Shown: positions 8,700 through 17,497, numbered from the stretch's first letter. The stretch: 64,000 bases of DNA from Amycolatopsis anabasis (GCF_009765355.1 NZ_VTHK01000002.1:124001-188000); one strand, 5' to 3'. Notes: a model not told the origin generated them from the letters alone. Numbers and translations: made by a program.

Positions 8700-8987
8700 A
8701 TGCCCGGGTTGCCGTTCCCCGATCCGCCGCTCGCGGACGGGACCGTCGCCCTGCGGCCCTGGCGCGGATCCGATGTGCCCCAGCGGTTCGCCGGTTTCGC
8801 CGACCCTGTGTGCCTGCGCTTCTCCTGGCCGCTCGTGGAGCCCTTCACCGAAGCGGCGGCCGCTCTGGAAGCGGAGGTGCGAGCCGGAAGCCGACCGCCG
8901 CCCGGGCGTGGTCGAAGCGCCGTGCCACGTGTCCGCGACACCGTGGTGTTCGGCCTGTTGCCCGGCGAACTGCGCCTGGAGCGGTAG
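8700..8987 (+). pseudogene. truncated GNAT acetyltransferase remnant
   Basis: 95 codons starting directly after the phosphatase stop. The first 60 residues (LADGTVALRPWRGSDVPQRFAGFADP...FSWPLVEPFTEAAAAL) are a clear RimL-type GNAT N-terminus. After that no acetyl-CoA-binding motif (R/Q-x-x-G-x-G/A) appears in any frame, and the remaining 35 residues look like read-through of non-coding sequence. GNAT proteins are normally 160-190 aa. I read this as a gene that lost its 3' two thirds. An intact short protein cannot be excluded. Confidence 0.55.
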
Positions 8988-9023
8988 CGCGGAATTCCAG
9001 GCCGTTGCCACTAGGGTCCGGCC

Positions 9024-9613
9024 ATGCGGATACGACGAATCGCCGGGATCGCCGGAGCCGGGGTGCTCGTCGCCGGGATCGCCGCCTGGTGGGTGACCGC
9101 GGGCGAAGACGCCTTCTTCACCCCGCACGAGGATGCCGACCTGGAGAACTCGGCGCTGCCGGTCATCGACGAGTACCTGCACGCCTCGCCGTTCGGACCG
9201 GGCACCGCGGGCAGCGGCACGCTGTCGCGGTCGTTCCCGCAACTGGGGCCGCGCTGGTTCTGCACCGAGCGGATCGTGGAGAGCCGCCTGGACGGCGACG
9301 AGTTGCGGGTCGGGCTGGACACCGCCTGCGAGGAGTTCGCGCGGCGGGGTGACGCGCTGGTCCAAGGCACCGGAACCCGGGCCCGGTGGTGATGACGTTG
9401 ACCGGCGGGCGGGAGCACTGGGCGGTGCGCGCCGCCGAGCGGGCGCCCGACGGCGCCGCGTTCGCTCCCTGGGTGGAGCGCAACTTCACGGCCGCGGGCG
9501 CCACCCAGGTCACCGGCCAGCAGGGGAGCTGGGAACATCTGGCCCAGCCCTCGGCCGAGGCCCGCCGCGCGCTCGGCCTGCCGCCCGAAGCGCCGCTGGA
9601 AGAACCCGCCTGA
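9024..9613 (+). pseudogene. exported hypothetical protein broken by a frameshift near 9386
   Basis: Frame one (9024-9392) encodes a membrane-anchor or signal segment (MRIRRIAGIAGAGVLVAGIAAWWV) and a domain ending abruptly in GTRARW-stop. A second frame opens at GTG 9386 and continues with plausible protein to 9613 (VMTLTGGREHWAVRAAERAPDGAAFAPWVERNF...LGLPPEAPLEEPA). Joined by one -1 shift, the two make a 195-residue lipoprotein-sized protein whose second half (NTF2-like or regulatory wing, 'PWV..NF') fits the first. A one-base loss, or a sequencing error in the G/C run at 9376-9386, is the likely cause. The start follows a CACTAGGGT -10-like box. Function unknown. Confidence 0.5.
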
Positions 9614-9647
9614 ACGGCTGCGCACACGCACGCTCGCTCTCGCCGGC

Positions 9648-9691
9648 GCGAGTCCCCCGTTTCGGACGTGCGAGTTCTCCGTTTCGGTAGG
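9648..9691 (+). repeat. two 22-bp direct repeat units in a convergent gap
   Basis: Two adjacent 22-base units (9648-9669 and 9670-9691) both begin GCGAGT and contain CCGTTTCGG. They lie between the 3' ends of the gene ending at 9613 and the leftward gene ending at 9778. The same unit, inverted, occurs at 24606-24671, and a 21-bp relative occurs at 38569-38822. Confidence 0.7.
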
Positions 9692-9777
9692 TCGGTTCCA
9701 CTCCCGGGCCGCACCCGTTCAGGAAGGCCCGCGCCCCCGTTCGCGAACCGGCGACCCCTGGCGGTTCCCGGCGACCT

Positions 9778-10005
9778 TCACCACATGGCGCGGCGGGCGG
9801 GCCGTTCGGGGACCGGTTTGGCGGCGACGACGTCGGCGAACGCGACCGTCACCAGGCCGCGCCGGGTCTCCACCTGGCAGCCGGAGTCGTCCCGGGAACG
9901 CAGATACCCCAGCGCGTCGGTGAACCCGCCCTCGATCCGGTACCGCACGACCACCCGCCGGTTCAGCGGAAGCTCGGTCAGTCGCCGCACGGGATCCGTG
10001 GTCAC
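9778..10005 (-). CDS. small SH3-like protein resembling the N-terminal domain of Rv0428c-type GNAT proteins
   Basis: 75 aa. The sequence 'LTELPLNRRVVVRYRIEGGFTDALGYLRSRDD..CQVETRRGLVTVAFADVVAAKPVPERP' resembles the beta-barrel N-terminal domain of cg3035/Rv0428c-type acetyltransferases, but no acetyltransferase domain follows. It may be a free-standing domain protein. The GTG start at 10005 lies six bases after a TATCAT -10 box, pointing to leaderless expression. It is codirectional with, and just downstream of, the GH92 gene's start region on the other side. Function unknown. Confidence 0.7.
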   Translation of the reverse strand: MTTDPVRRLTELPLNRRVVVRYRIEGGFTDALGYLRSRDDSGCQVETRRGLVTVAFADVVAAKPVPERPARRAMW

Positions 10006-10030
10006 CCGATCATGATAGGCGGCGCCCCGG

Positions 10031-13000
10031 TCAGCCCAGGGCGACGGCGAAGACGTGCAGCGAGCCGCCCTGCACCTGGGCGGGAAGGGTGATGCCGCGC
10101 ACCCGCTTGCCGGGATCCAGCGCGATCGGCACCGTGGCGAACACGTTCGTCCTGATCTGCTGCGGCTGCCCGCCGGTCGAGTTGCGGTACGGCGTGGACA
10201 CCGCGATCCGGTTGCCGAACGACGGCTGGTCGCTGCCGCCGCCGAGGGTCCAGTCGGAGAAGCCGATATCCGCGCGGGTGGTGCTGCCGTCGGTGTAGGT
10301 GATGGTCAGCGTGCCCGAGGCCTTGCCGTTCGCCGCGGCGCCGAGCAGGGCGAGCTTCCCCGCGCCCGCGGCGGCGCCCGGGAGGGCGACGGTCTGCCCC
10401 TGCGCGACGACGTTGTCCGGTTCACCGACCGGGAAGTTCGGCCAGGTGTAGGAAAGCCCGTCGACGGTCACCGTGCCGCCCGGTTTCGCGCCCGCCGCGG
10501 CGAGCGCGTCCGCCGAGTAGCTCCAGCCGACGCCGTCGAAGTTCGCCGCCGCCGGTTTGGCGTCGGGGGAGATGCCGGTGTTGTTGACCACCGACAGCCA
10601 GCTGCCCGGTTCGGCGACCAGGACGGTGAGCACCGCCTGGATCGCCTGCTGTCCCGGCGAGGTGAACGTCACCGGGATCCGGTGCGAGCCCTCGGCCGTG
10701 CCCGGCGGCACCGCCACCGCGACCTCGGCCCGCGCCTTGCCCCCGGACGGCACGGCCAGCTCGCCCGACGCCGGGGTCAGCGTGATCCCGTCCACTCCGG
10801 CCGCGTTCCACCGCCAGGCGCGGGCGGTACCGGACAGGTCCTGCACCCCGACCGACGCCTTGCCGCTGCCGCCCGCCGGGATCACCACCCGTGCCGGATC
10901 GGTGAAGGACAGGCTCGGTTTCTCGCCTTCCCGGAAGGACGGCGGCGCGTCGGCGGGCGCGCTGCCCCACGCGGGGTCCGGGGTGGCCGACAGGGTGTAG
11001 TCCAGCGTGCCGCCGGTCGACACCAGCGATTCCGGCAGCCACGGTTTGCCGTACGCCTTGCCGTTGATCTTCAGCCCGGTGACGTACGGGGCGTTCGGCG
11101 CGGCGCCCCGGCCGTTGATCGTGATGGTCTTCCCGGCGCCGGTGGTGACCACGGCCTTGGTGAACAGCGGGGAGTTGAGCACCAGTTCCGCGCGGCCCGG
11201 GATCTCCGGGTACATCCCGAGCGCCGCCCAGACGTACCAGGACGACATCTGGCCGAGGTCGTCGTTGCCGACCAGGCCCTCCGGCCGCGGGTTGTACAGC
11301 TCGTTCATCGCCCGCCGGGCGATCGCCTGCGTCTTGTGCGGCGCGCCCGCGAAGGCGTACAGCCACGGGGTGTTGGCGTTCGGTTCGTTGCCGAGGAACG
11401 CATACGGTTTCTTGGTGCCCGCGTTCAGCTCGGTGAAGAAAGTGTCCAAACGCGACACCACTGCCCGGTCGCCGCCGAACGCGGTGATCAGGCCCGCCAC
11501 GTTGTAGGGCACCATCCAGTCGTACTGCGCACCGTTGCCCTCGACCCAGCCCGACGAACTCGCCGGATCGTACGGTTCGGCGAACGCGCCGTCCGCGCGG
11601 CGGGGTTGCAGGTGGACCGTGCCCGGGTTGTACAGGTTCTGCCAGTACTGGGCCCGGGTCATGAACGTCTGGTGGGTCGCGCTGTCGCCGAGGCGGCGCG
11701 CGAGCTGGGCGATGGCGAAATCGGCGCTGGTGTACTCCAGCGTGTCCGCGCCCGCGCCCGGCACGTACCCGAGTTTCTGGTAGTCCTCCAGGCCCGGTCG
11801 TTCGGTGTAGCCCTGGGTCGGCTGGGTGGCGCCGCGCAGCATCAGCAGCAACGCCTTGTTCGCGTCGAAGTCGTGGGCGCCGAACGCGTACGCGGTGGAC
11901 ACGATGATGTGGTACGGATCGCCGTTCATCACGCCGGTGTAGTCGTTCGCCACGGTCCAGCGGTCCCAGGAGCCGCCCTGCTCGGCGTAGGCGATCATCG
12001 ACCGCACCATGTCCGAGGTCTCCTTCGGCGCGAGCATCGCCAGCAGTTGCGCCTCGGAGCGATAGATGTCCCAGCCGGAGAAGTTCGTGTACATCGCGTG
12101 CCCGCGCTCGGCGGTGTGCACCCGCCCGTCGAAACCGATGTACTTGCCGTTGGAATCGGAGAACACGTTCGGCTGGATCAGCGAGTGGTAGAGCGCGGTG
12201 TAGAAGGTGGTGCGGTCGGCGTCGCTGCCACCGGTGACCGCGATCTGGTTCAACCGGTCGTTCCACGCCTTGCGGGTGGCCTTGGCCACGTCGTCGAAGG
12301 AGCGTTTGCCGTGCTCCGCGGCGAGGTTCGCCTTCGCGCCGTCTGTGGACACAAAGGACAGTCCTACTTGGACGTTCACTTCGGCGCCGGTGAGGTTGTC
12401 GAAGGTGACGAACCCGCCGCTGCCCGGCCCGCTGACCGTGGTGTCCGCCGGGGCGATCGACTCCGAATGCGCCCGCGCCGCTCGGTCACCGTTCGGCCGG
12501 GCTACTTTCGCTTGCGCCCCACCGGTTTCGAAGGTGCGGCCCGGGGTGACCGTGCCGTTGCGCCAGGTGCCGACCGAGGCGAACGGGGTGTCGAACTTCG
12601 CGTGGAAGTACACCCGGTAGCTGGAGTCGGTGCCGCAGAACCGGCCGCTGGTGGCCCAGCCGCTGATGGTGTCCTCGCCGATGGTCACCTGCGCGTCGTC
12701 GGTGCCCATGACCGAACCGGAGGTGTTGACCAGCAACGTCGACGGCACCCCGGCCGGGTAGCTGAACCGGCCGGAGCCGGTGCGCTGGGTCGCGGTCAGG
12801 TCGACCCCGATCCCGCTGCCCAGCTTGACCGTGTAGCGGCCCGCGGTGGCCTGTTCGTCGGCATGCGAGAACTTCGAGGTGTACCGGCCCGGATCGGTGG
12901 CGGGCGAGGTGGTGACCTCACCGGCGAACGGGATGAACGGGATGTCCTGGTAGGTCGAGCAGCCCGCCCCGGACAGGTGCGTGAGGCTGAACCCCTTCAA

Positions 13001-13273
13001 CGCGGTGTCGTCGTAGAAGTAGCCGCCGTGCTGGGCCTTCACCGTGTCCGGGCTCCACTGGACCATGCCGAACGGCGCCACCGCGCCGGGGAAGGTGTTG
13101 CCCGCCCCGCCGCCGGTGCCGTGGTCCTGGCCGCCCGGCCGGGTGCCGACGAACGGGTTGACCCACCGCGCGAGATCCGCCGCCGCGGGCGCGGCCCCCG
13201 CGTTCGGGGCGGGCAGCACGGCCACGCCTGCCGCCGCCAGAACCACCGCCGTGACCAGTTTCGACAACCTCAT
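10031..13273 (-). CDS. secreted GH92 alpha-mannosidase
   Basis: 1080 aa. A Sec signal peptide (MRLSKLVTAVVLAAAGVAVLPAPNAGA) is followed by the GH92 N-terminal beta-sandwich (VNPFVGT...GNTFPGAVAPFGMVQWSPDT). The (alpha/alpha)6 catalytic domain (about 300-750) carries WVEGNGAQYDWMVP with the catalytic acid Glu, and GLVGNDDLGQMSSWYVWAALGMYP with the Asp pair. GH92 enzymes are calcium-dependent exo-mannosidases that invert configuration. Two C-terminal beta-sandwich modules follow (a NEW3-like Gly/Ala-rich domain, then SWLSVVNNTGIS...GTLTITYTDGS). Start ATG 13273 has AGGAG seven bases upstream. Two GACAA-NN-TTGTC dyads upstream imply LacI-type control. Confidence 0.95.
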   Translation of the reverse strand: MRLSKLVTAVVLAAAGVAVLPAPNAGAAPAAADLARWVNPFVGTRPGGQDHGTGGGAGNTFPGAVAPFGMVQWSPDTVKAQHGGYFYDDTALKGFSLTHLSGAGCSTYQDIPFIPFAGEVTTSPATDPGRYTSKFSHADEQATAGRYTVKLGSGIGVDLTATQRTGSGRFSYPAGVPSTLLVNTSGSVMGTDDAQVTIGEDTISGWATSGRFCGTDSSYRVYFHAKFDTPFASVGTWRNGTVTPGRTFETGGAQAKVARPNGDRAARAHSESIAPADTTVSGPGSGGFVTFDNLTGAEVNVQVGLSFVSTDGAKANLAAEHGKRSFDDVAKATRKAWNDRLNQIAVTGGSDADRTTFYTALYHSLIQPNVFSDSNGKYIGFDGRVHTAERGHAMYTNFSGWDIYRSEAQLLAMLAPKETSDMVRSMIAYAEQGGSWDRWTVANDYTGVMNGDPYHIIVSTAYAFGAHDFDANKALLLMLRGATQPTQGYTERPGLEDYQKLGYVPGAGADTLEYTSADFAIAQLARRLGDSATHQTFMTRAQYWQNLYNPGTVHLQPRRADGAFAEPYDPASSSGWVEGNGAQYDWMVPYNVAGLITAFGGDRAVVSRLDTFFTELNAGTKKPYAFLGNEPNANTPWLYAFAGAPHKTQAIARRAMNELYNPRPEGLVGNDDLGQMSSWYVWAALGMYPEIPGRAELVLNSPLFTKAVVTTGAGKTITINGRGAAPNAPYVTGLKINGKAYGKPWLPESLVSTGGTLDYTLSATPDPAWGSAPADAPPSFREGEKPSLSFTDPARVVIPAGGSGKASVGVQDLSGTARAWRWNAAGVDGITLTPASGELAVPSGGKARAEVAVAVPPGTAEGSHRIPVTFTSPGQQAIQAVLTVLVAEPGSWLSVVNNTGISPDAKPAAANFDGVGWSYSADALAAAGAKPGGTVTVDGLSYTWPNFPVGEPDNVVAQGQTVALPGAAAGAGKLALLGAAANGKASGTLTITYTDGSTTRADIGFSDWTLGGGSDQPSFGNRIAVSTPYRNSTGGQPQQIRTNVFATVPIALDPGKRVRGITLPAQVQGGSLHVFAVALG

Positions 13274-13298
13274 CGCCACTCCTGATCTCCGGGCGGCT

Positions 13299-13310
13299 GA
13301 CAACCTTGTC
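13299..13310. promoter_or_regulatory. LacI-type operator, proximal copy
   Basis: GACAACCTTGTC: arms GACAA and TTGTC around two bases, 26 bp upstream of the GH92 ATG. Same motif as at 13424. This half-site pattern is typical of LacI-family sugar repressors. No LacI gene is in the window. Confidence 0.6.
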
Positions 13311-13423
13311 GTAACCGCCGCCGCTGGCCACCTTGGGCAAGGACCGGTGAGGTCGTCAAGGGGATGGTGGGAGCCTGTCCTGTTCCAGACACCCCGGCTC
13401 GCCCGGACGTCGTAATCCGATGC

Positions 13424-13435
13424 GACAACGTTGTC
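13424..13435. promoter_or_regulatory. LacI-type operator, distal copy
   Basis: GACAACGTTGTC is a perfect 12-bp palindrome, 125 bp from the proximal copy and between GH92 and the divergent SARP gene. It could support DNA looping or also touch the SARP promoter (TAGTGT -10 at 13483). Confidence 0.65.
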
Positions 13436-13515
13436 TTGCCCGGGCCGGGTCGAGCCGACGACGACCTGCCGCGGGTGACCAGTAGTGTCCGTTGTGGACC
13501 CAGCAGTCGCGGAGA

Positions 13516-16395
13516 ATGAGAGCGCCCGTGCCGGATGCAGCGAACCCGCCCTTCCCGCTGAGCTTCCGGGTGCTCGGCGAGGTGCGGGCCGAGCGCGACG
13601 GCCGGGAGCTGCCGCTCGGTCCGCCGCAGCGGCGCGCGGTGCTCGCCGCCCTGCTGCTGCGCGGTGGCCGATCCGCGAGCGCGGGGGAACTGGTCGACGC
13701 GGTGTGGGGTGAGCGGCCGCCGCCGCGTGCCCTCGGCGCGTTGCGCACCCACGCCTTCCAGCTGCGCGCGGTGCTGGAGCCCGGCCGGTCGGCGCGGAGC
13801 CCGGGGGAGTTGCTGGTCTCGGTCGGCGACGGCTACGCCCTGCGGGTGCCCGGCGCGGCGGTCGACGCCCGCCGGTTCGAGGACCTGCTCGCCGCCGCGT
13901 CCGCGGACCCCGCCGGCGCGGCGGAAACGCTCCGGGCCGCGCTGGACCTGTGGACGGGAACCGCGCTGGCCGGGATCCCCGGTCCGTTCGCCGAGCGGGA
14001 ACGCGACCGGCTCGCCGAGCTGCGGAGCACCGCGCGGGAAGAGCTGTTCGCGTGCGAGCTGGAGCTGGGCCGGACCGTGGACGTGGTCGCCGGGCTGCGC
14101 GCGTTCGTCGCCGAACATCCCTTGCGGGAACGGGCGTGGGCGTTGCTCATGCTCGCGCTGCACCGCGCCGGGCGGCAGGCCGAGGCCCTCGACGCCTACG
14201 CCGAGGCGCGCCGCGTCCTGGTCGCGGAACTGGGCATCGAACCCGGTCCGGAGCTGGCGGCGCGGCACGCCCAGGTGCTCGCCGGGGAACCCGCGGCGCC
14301 GGTGCGCGGACCGGTGCCCGCGCAGCTTCCCGCGGACCCCGCCGATTTCACCGGCCGCGCGCGGCTCACCGCCGAACTCGGTGCCGTGCTCGGCTCGGCC
14401 CACGACGCCGTGCGGGTGGGCGTGCTCACCGGCTTGGGCGGAGCCGGGAAGACGGCACTCGCGCTGCACGCCGCGCACGCCGCCCGGCCCGGTTTCCCGG
14501 ACGGCCAGCTCTACGCCGACCTGCGCGGCGCCGAGGCGGAGCCGGTGGACGCGGGGGCCGTGCTCACCGGATTCCTGCACGCGCTGGGCGTCGGCGACGG
14601 CGCGGTGCCGGACGGCGTGGCGGAACGGGCCGCCCGGTACCGGTCCCGGCTCGCGGGGCGGCGGATGCTGGTGGTGCTGGACAACGCGGCCGATTCCGCG
14701 CAGGTCCGGCCCCTGCTGCCGGGCGCCCCGGGATGTGCCGTGCTGGTGACCACGCGATCGCGCACACTCACCGTGCCCGGCGCGCGGTATTTCGAGGTGC
14801 CGGAGTTCGACGCGGACGAGGGGCTGGCGCTCCTGGCGGCGATCCTCGGCGCGGACCGGGTCGCCGCCGAACCGGACGCCGCCCGCGACCTGGTGACCGC
14901 GTGCGGCGGGCTGCCGCTCGCGATCCGGATCGTCGCCGGGCGGCTGGTCACGCGACCGTCCCGGCCGCTGTCCGCACTGGCCGCCCGGCTGCGGGACGAG
15001 CGGCAGCGGTTCGACGAGCTGCGGCACGGCGAACTGGCCGTCGAACCGGTGTTCCGGGTCGGCTCGGCGGCGCTGGAACCCGAAGCGGCGCGGGCGTTCC
15101 GGCTGCTCGCCGTGCCGGACCTGCCGCCCGTCACCGCGGCGACCGCGGCCGTGGTGCTCGACCGCGCGGAGGACGTCGCCGAAGGGCTGGCCGAGCGGCT
15201 CGTCGACGCCGGACTGGTCGAGCCGGTCGGCCCCGACCGCTACCGGTACCACGATCTGGTCGCCGCCTTCGCCCGCCGGGAGAGCGCCCGCGCGGACACC
15301 GCGGCCGAGCGGGAGGCGGCCGTGCGCCGGGTGGCCGACCACGTGCTGGCCACCGTGCTCACCGCGGCCGCGCACCTCGCACCGGGCAGTGCCCTGGTCC
15401 GGCACCTCGACCGGCCGTCCGCCCCGGGCGTGCCGCTCGCGGACGCCGCCGAAGCCCGCGCCTGGCTGGACGCCGAGCACCGCCTGCTGCTCGCCGCGGT
15501 GACCCGGGTGATGGACGTGGCCCCGGCCACCGCGGCGGACGTGCTGTGGGCGTGGTCACCGCTGATCGTGGGCACGGCCGGGCACCGGGAACTGGAACCA
15601 CCGGCCGAGCGCGCGCTGGAGCTGCTGCGCGGGGACGACCGGCGGGCCGCGCGGATGCTGCGGCTGCTCGCGGCGCCGCACTACGGCAGCGATTCGTTCG
15701 CCCGGGCGGAGAAGTTGCTGCGGGAAAGCCTGCGGCGGGCCGGGGACGGGTACACCGCGGCCGTGGCCGCCCGCGACCTCGGGGTGGTGCTGCTCGCGGG
15801 CGGTGATCCGGCGGGCGCGTTACCGCCGCTGCTGCGGGCCCGCGAGCTGTTCACCGAACTCGGCGGCGACGCCGACCGGATCCTGCTGCACTCGCACGTC
15901 GCCCGCGCGCGGGCCGAGCTGGACCGCGCCGCCGAGGCGGAGGCGACGGTGTCCGACGCGCTGGAGCAGGCGCGGGAACTGGGGCAGGACGGCACCCTCG
16001 CACACGTGCTGTACCAGGCCGGATGCGTCGCGCTGCGGTCCGGTCACCCGGGCCTGGCCCAGCGGCGCCTGCGGTACGCGCTGGCGCGCTACAGCCATGC
16101 CGACGACCTGCGCTGGCAGGGCCTGGTGCTCGCGCGGCTCGCGCACTGCGCACTGGCCGAAGACCGCGCCGACGAGGCGGTCGCCACCGCGGACCGGGCG
16201 CTCGCGATCGAACGCGAACTCGGCGACGGCTACTGCCGCGGCCTGGCGCTGACCGCCCGCGGCCGGGCGCGGTGGCGGCTCGGCGACGCGCCCGCCGCGC
16301 GCGCCGATCTGCACGCCGCCCTGGACGTGCTCCGGCGCCGCGGCGCGGCCGAGGCCGCCGGGGTGGCCGCGTTCCTCGACGAAATCCGGCGTTGA
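13516..16395 (+). CDS. AfsR/SARP family transcriptional regulator with NB-ARC and TPR-like C-terminus
   Basis: 959 aa. Residues 10-95 form the OmpR-type winged-helix domain (FRVLGEVRAERDGRELPLGPPQRRAVLAALLL). Residues 100-255 form the bacterial transcriptional activation domain (AVDARRFEDLL...LRERAWALLMLALHRAGRQAEALDAY). An NB-ARC ATPase follows, with GLGGAGKT near residue 307 and VVLDNAAD. The C-terminal third is alpha-helical TPR-like. SARPs bind direct heptamer repeats and activate nearby, often secondary-metabolic, genes; the target is not evident. Start is uncertain: ATG 13516 has GGAG almost touching it; GTG 13528 has better spacing. An alpha/beta hydrolase follows 71 bp downstream and may be cotranscribed. 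Confidence 0.92.
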   Translation: MRAPVPDAANPPFPLSFRVLGEVRAERDGRELPLGPPQRRAVLAALLLRGGRSASAGELVDAVWGERPPPRALGALRTHAFQLRAVLEPGRSARSPGELLVSVGDGYALRVPGAAVDARRFEDLLAAASADPAGAAETLRAALDLWTGTALAGIPGPFAERERDRLAELRSTAREELFACELELGRTVDVVAGLRAFVAEHPLRERAWALLMLALHRAGRQAEALDAYAEARRVLVAELGIEPGPELAARHAQVLAGEPAAPVRGPVPAQLPADPADFTGRARLTAELGAVLGSAHDAVRVGVLTGLGGAGKTALALHAAHAARPGFPDGQLYADLRGAEAEPVDAGAVLTGFLHALGVGDGAVPDGVAERAARYRSRLAGRRMLVVLDNAADSAQVRPLLPGAPGCAVLVTTRSRTLTVPGARYFEVPEFDADEGLALLAAILGADRVAAEPDAARDLVTACGGLPLAIRIVAGRLVTRPSRPLSALAARLRDERQRFDELRHGELAVEPVFRVGSAALEPEAARAFRLLAVPDLPPVTAATAAVVLDRAEDVAEGLAERLVDAGLVEPVGPDRYRYHDLVAAFARRESARADTAAEREAAVRRVADHVLATVLTAAAHLAPGSALVRHLDRPSAPGVPLADAAEARAWLDAEHRLLLAAVTRVMDVAPATAADVLWAWSPLIVGTAGHRELEPPAERALELLRGDDRRAARMLRLLAAPHYGSDSFARAEKLLRESLRRAGDGYTAAVAARDLGVVLLAGGDPAGALPPLLRARELFTELGGDADRILLHSHVARARAELDRAAEAEATVSDALEQARELGQDGTLAHVLYQAGCVALRSGHPGLAQRRLRYALARYSHADDLRWQGLVLARLAHCALAEDRADEAVATADRALAIERELGDGYCRGLALTARGRARWRLGDAPAARADLHAALDVLRRRGAAEAAGVAAFLDEIRR

Positions 16396-16466
16396 TCCGG
16401 CACTGATCCGCCGCCCGCATGCTGCGGGGCGACCGGCCGACCGGCGGCCGGACGAAAGGACACACA

Positions 16467-17354
16467 GTGCAACCGAAGATCACCGGATTCGACTACGACC
16501 ACGTCACCGTCGCCGACGGCGTGCGGCTCAACGTCGCCGTCGGCGGATCGGGCAGCCCGATCGTGCTGCTGCACGGATTCCCGCAGACGCACCTGATGTG
16601 GCGGCACGTCGCCGCCGACCTCGCGACCGGGCACACCGTGATCTGCCCGGACCTGCGGGGCTACGGCGACAGCGGCAAACCGGCCGACCCGGACGGCCGC
16701 GCCTACGCCAAGCGCACCATGGCCGCCGACGTCGTCGCGCTGGCCCGCGCGCTCGGGCACGACCGGTTCGCGCTCGCCGGGCACGACCGGGGCGCGCTGG
16801 TCGCGTTCCGCGCCGGGCTGGACCATCCCGCGGCGATCACCCACCTCGCCTGCCTGGACGTGCTGCCCACGCTGGACATGTGGGACGTCCTGCGGGGCCG
16901 GGCCGCGGCCGTCGGCTTCCACCTCTACCTGATGGCCCAGCCGCCCGGTCTGGCCGAGGACCTGATCGCCGCCGCGCCGGACCGGTTCTTCGGCCACTTC
17001 CTCGACATCTGGGCCAAGGACCCCGGTGCGGTGCCCGCCGAGATCCGGGCCGCCTACCTGAAGGCCTCCCGCGAGGCGGTGCCCTCGATCGTCGCGGACT
17101 ACCGCGCGTCCGCGTTCGCCGACGTCGAGGACGACGAACGGGACCGGGCGGCGGGTACGCGCCTGCGGATGCCGGTCACCGTGCTGCAGCAGGACTGGGG
17201 CGCGGTACTGCCCTACGACCCGGTCGCCCGGTGGAGCGCGTGGGCGCCGGACCTCCAGCACCAGACCGTGGACCGCGGTCACTTCATGGCCGAGGAAGCC
17301 CCCGGCGAGGTCGCCCGGGCCCTGCGGGACCTGCTGACCCGGTCGTCCACTTAG
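16467..17354 (+). CDS. alpha/beta hydrolase of the haloacetate dehalogenase-like group
   Basis: 295 aa. HGFPQTHLMWRHVA (oxyanion loop), CPDLRGYGDSGKP, the nucleophile elbow GHDRGAL with Asp as nucleophile, LDVLPTLDMW, and the terminal catalytic His in DRGHFMAEEAP. The layout is that of fluoroacetate dehalogenase and related epoxide hydrolases. However, the carboxylate-binding Arg three residues after the DR pair is Leu here (HDRGAL, not HDRGAR), and the halide-site Trp after the cap His is also Leu (FHLYLMAQP). Haloacetate activity is therefore doubtful, and an esterase or epoxide hydrolase role is possible. GTG start with GAAAGGA six bases before. Probably cotranscribed with the SARP gene. 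Confidence 0.85.
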   Translation: MQPKITGFDYDHVTVADGVRLNVAVGGSGSPIVLLHGFPQTHLMWRHVAADLATGHTVICPDLRGYGDSGKPADPDGRAYAKRTMAADVVALARALGHDRFALAGHDRGALVAFRAGLDHPAAITHLACLDVLPTLDMWDVLRGRAAAVGFHLYLMAQPPGLAEDLIAAAPDRFFGHFLDIWAKDPGAVPAEIRAAYLKASREAVPSIVADYRASAFADVEDDERDRAAGTRLRMPVTVLQQDWGAVLPYDPVARWSAWAPDLQHQTVDRGHFMAEEAPGEVARALRDLLTRSST

Positions 17355-17427
17355 GACTACTGGGCCGCGCGCCCGGCCGCCGCGACGCGGATCCTGAACT
17401 GCCGACCAGGTGCCGCGAAAAAAGTTC

Positions 17428-17454
17428 GAACCGCCTCGGGCCGGGCCCCGTATC
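17428..17454 (+). promoter_or_regulatory. ECF-sigma autoregulated promoter
   Basis: GAACC (17428-17432), a 16-bp spacer, then CGTATC (17449-17454). This matches the SigL-type ECF promoter pattern (GAACC-N16/17-CGT) and lies 44 bp before the sigma gene's ATG, consistent with self-activation. Confidence 0.6.
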
Positions 17455-17497
17455 AGCTACGGACCGCCGCATACGCCTGGAGGAACAGGGAGTCGGC

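Noticed and set aside
6444..9365. Long minus-strand open frame opposite the phosphatase
   Set aside because: Composition-driven; no domain, no signal or start context, while the plus strand shows clear metal-site motifs.
9376..9392. Programmed -1 ribosomal frameshift
   Set aside because: No X-XXY-YYZ slippery heptamer is in the correct frame and no downstream stem structure is evident; mutation or error is simpler.
10055..13285. Plus-strand 1076-codon frame opposite GH92
   Set aside because: No recognisable motif; GH92 on the minus strand is unambiguous.
13516..17354. SARP-linked biosynthetic cluster
   Set aside because: Only one hydrolase follows; no PKS, NRPS, terpene or other core enzyme is near either SARP.
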